Part shown: one piece after another, positions 63,310 through 64,000 of the stretch
How the letters are laid out: each line of letters opens with the position of its first letter
Numbering within the stretch: the stretch's first letter is position 1
From: Aurantiacibacter sp. D1-12
GTDB lineage: Bacteria; Pseudomonadota; Alphaproteobacteria; Sphingomonadales; Sphingomonadaceae
Assembly (NCBI RefSeq): GCF_028858515.1
Contig: NZ_JAPJZJ010000004.1
Span: 124,001 to 188,000 of the forward strand
Reading direction: 5' to 3'
Length of the DNA stretch: 64,000 bases
Made by a program: the position numbers and the translations under genes
Notes under the pieces: model-generated
What the model was told of the DNA's origin: nothing
What the model saw: the letters and a program-made list of their open reading frames with translations, nothing else
The model's database searches: none

Positions 63310-63357
63310 CATGACATTGCGTCATGGGCCACTCTCTGGCAGTTTACATTCGTAAAC
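63310..63357. promoter_or_regulatory. Two inverted repeats upstream of ihfB
   Basis: CATGAC-ATTGC-GTCATG at 63310-63326 and GTTTAC-ATTC-GTAAAC at 63342-63357 are two perfect six-bp palindromes 15 bases apart, about 75-120 bases before the ihfB ATG. A lone GTAAAC also lies at 63299. They look like operator pairs; the binding protein is unknown. Confidence 0.45.
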
Positions 63358-63429
63358 ATCGCCGGGGACCGGCTTCTTGGCGATGCAGGTATGTGGGTCG
63401 CACCGTTATACCCTAATCGGGGAGGCAAA

Positions 63430-63711
63430 ATGATCAGATCCGAGCTCTTGCAGGCGCTCTCTGCGGACAATCCCGACTTGCGGCCTGAAGAGGTTGAGCA
63501 GGTCGTGGATATTTTCTTTGACGAAATCACTACGCGTCTGGCCGAAGGCGGGCGTGTGGAATTGCGTGGCTTTGGCACATTTACCACGCGACAACGCGAT
63601 GCCCGCATCGGACGCAATCCGCGAACGGGCGAAGCGGTGTCTGTTCCGGCTAAGCGGGTGCCTTACTTCAAACCGGGCAAGGAAATGCGCGAGCGGCTTA
63701 ACCCGAGCTAA
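63430..63711 (+). CDS. ihfB: Integration host factor subunit beta
   Basis: A 93-residue DNA-bending protein of the IHF/HU family. It has LLQALSADNPDLRPEEVEQ, FFDEITTRLAEGGRVELRGFGTF and the DNA-intercalating arm RNPRTGEAVSVPAKRVPYFKPGKEM. The Pro-containing GRNPRTGE and the IHF-beta type helix fit. The ATG at 63430 follows GGGGAGGCAAA. The frame is open 168 bases further upstream, but that part has no conservation pattern. It partners IhfA, which is not in this window. Confidence 0.95.
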   Translation: MIRSELLQALSADNPDLRPEEVEQVVDIFFDEITTRLAEGGRVELRGFGTFTTRQRDARIGRNPRTGEAVSVPAKRVPYFKPGKEMRERLNPS

Positions 63712-63830
63712 GCTTCGGCTACCTTCACTTTCCTGAAAACGCGTTCGGCCCGACAAGCCGCCCATAACACTTGCCATTGGCAATCGCTGTCCGCTGCGGC
63801 TAGGCGTGGCGCGCAGCCGTTATGGCTCTG

Positions 63831-63917
63831 GCGGGCGTGGCGGAATGGTAGACGCCGGGGACTTAAAATCCCCTGATCCTATAGATCGTGTGGGTTCGAG
63901 TCCCACCGCCCGCACCA
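63831..63917 (+). tRNA. tRNA-Leu (anticodon TAA)
   Basis: An 87-nt type II tRNA with encoded CCA. Acceptor GCGGGCG pairs with CGCCCGC, discriminator A. The anticodon stem-loop is GGGGA-CTTAAAA-TCCCC. A variable arm follows with GATCCTATAGATC, and the T arm is GTGGG-TTCGAGT-CCCAC. The long variable loop and the TAA anticodon identify leucine. Confidence 0.97.
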
Positions 63918-63932
63918 GTTTTGACTAGAGGG

Positions 63933-63953
63933 AACCATCCGGGGGGATGGTTT
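63933..63953 (+). terminator. Hairpin after tRNA-Leu
   Basis: Perfect eight-bp arms AACCATCC/GGATGGTT with a GGGG loop, followed by T and GCC, lie 15 bases after the tRNA. A likely transcription terminator with a weak U tract. Confidence 0.6.
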
Positions 63954-64000
63954 GCCGTCGAGACTCCCAAGCGCAAGCGAAGGGCGTGCCCACTAATCCG

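Noticed and set aside
63262-63429. In-frame N-terminal extension of IhfB by 56 residues
   Set aside because: The sequence is not IHF-like and a strong ribosome site with ATG lies at 63430.

Overview
The window reads as chromosomal DNA of a Sphingomonadales alphaproteobacterium, most likely Erythrobacteraceae. The evidence is protein-level resemblance (SciP/DUF1153, MmcB, a short GntR regulator, an NADH-type FabI, a DMQ hydroxylase Coq7), high GC, dense gene packing with many ATGA/GTGA overlaps, and GANTC (CcrM-type) sites clustered in one promoter region. Almost all of it is core genome. There are about 60 protein genes, two tRNA genes, no rRNA and no CRISPR array.

Layout. 1-1.4 kb: leftward LytM peptidase plus bactofilin (cell shape; bactofilin is cut by the window edge). 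1.7-8 kb: rightward housekeeping cluster proA-nadD-rsfS-(membrane zinc-ribbon protein)-rlmH-EnvC-like-CtpA. rlmH appears to start at ATT directly after the preceding stop codon. 8.1-9.8 kb: dsbB-coq7-secreted protein. 9.8-12.6 kb: leftward fabI, yihY, DnaJ-like co-chaperone. 12.8-18.6 kb: pdxH-CDF transporter-phzF, a serine hydrolase lipoprotein divergent from a small membrane protein, mnmA, and a two-gene unit ending in the cell-cycle regulator sciP. 18.7-25.7 kb: a GlsB-like protein, then an RND efflux adaptor and permease followed by DUF445 and GNAT genes. 25.8-31.5 kb: secreted TonB-C protein, etfBA, a DUF6265/LprI-type protein, sucC, cysQ-like. 31.6-42.9 kb: OmpA lipoprotein, CorC-like protein, LytS/LytTR two-component pair, DsbA-like, M48 protease with TPRs, App1, PAS-like protein, fatty-acid-hydroxylase with DUF2141, mmcB.

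43.0-45.0 kb is the only clearly accessory stretch. An intact tRNA-Arg(CCG) is followed by about 1.9 kb of lower-GC DNA carrying broken genes (an RTX protein with lost 5' end and a frameshift, a truncated PIN-like protein and a small companion). It is closed by a degenerate 38-bp copy of the tRNA 3' end, so it looks like the relic of a tRNA-targeted integration.

45.0-64 kb: M20 amidohydrolase; diacylglycerol-kinase-type protein followed by a protein with a Tam41-like nucleotidyltransferase motif; DUF2141; rpe-heparinase-purH; a 34-residue membrane peptide gene coupled to msrA; a Zur-type regulator; dxs; alpha/beta hydrolase; a leftward operon of POT peptide transporter, two amidohydrolases (one without metal ligands) and nnrU; a GntR regulator; ihfB; and tRNA-Leu(TAA).

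No complete novel defence or biosynthetic system is visible. The most unusual signals are the ATT start of rlmH, the tRNA-Arg relic island, the DAGK/Tam41-like pair, the serine hydrolase with a separately encoded N-terminal-domain-like protein, the small ORF coupled to msrA, and the GANTC cluster.
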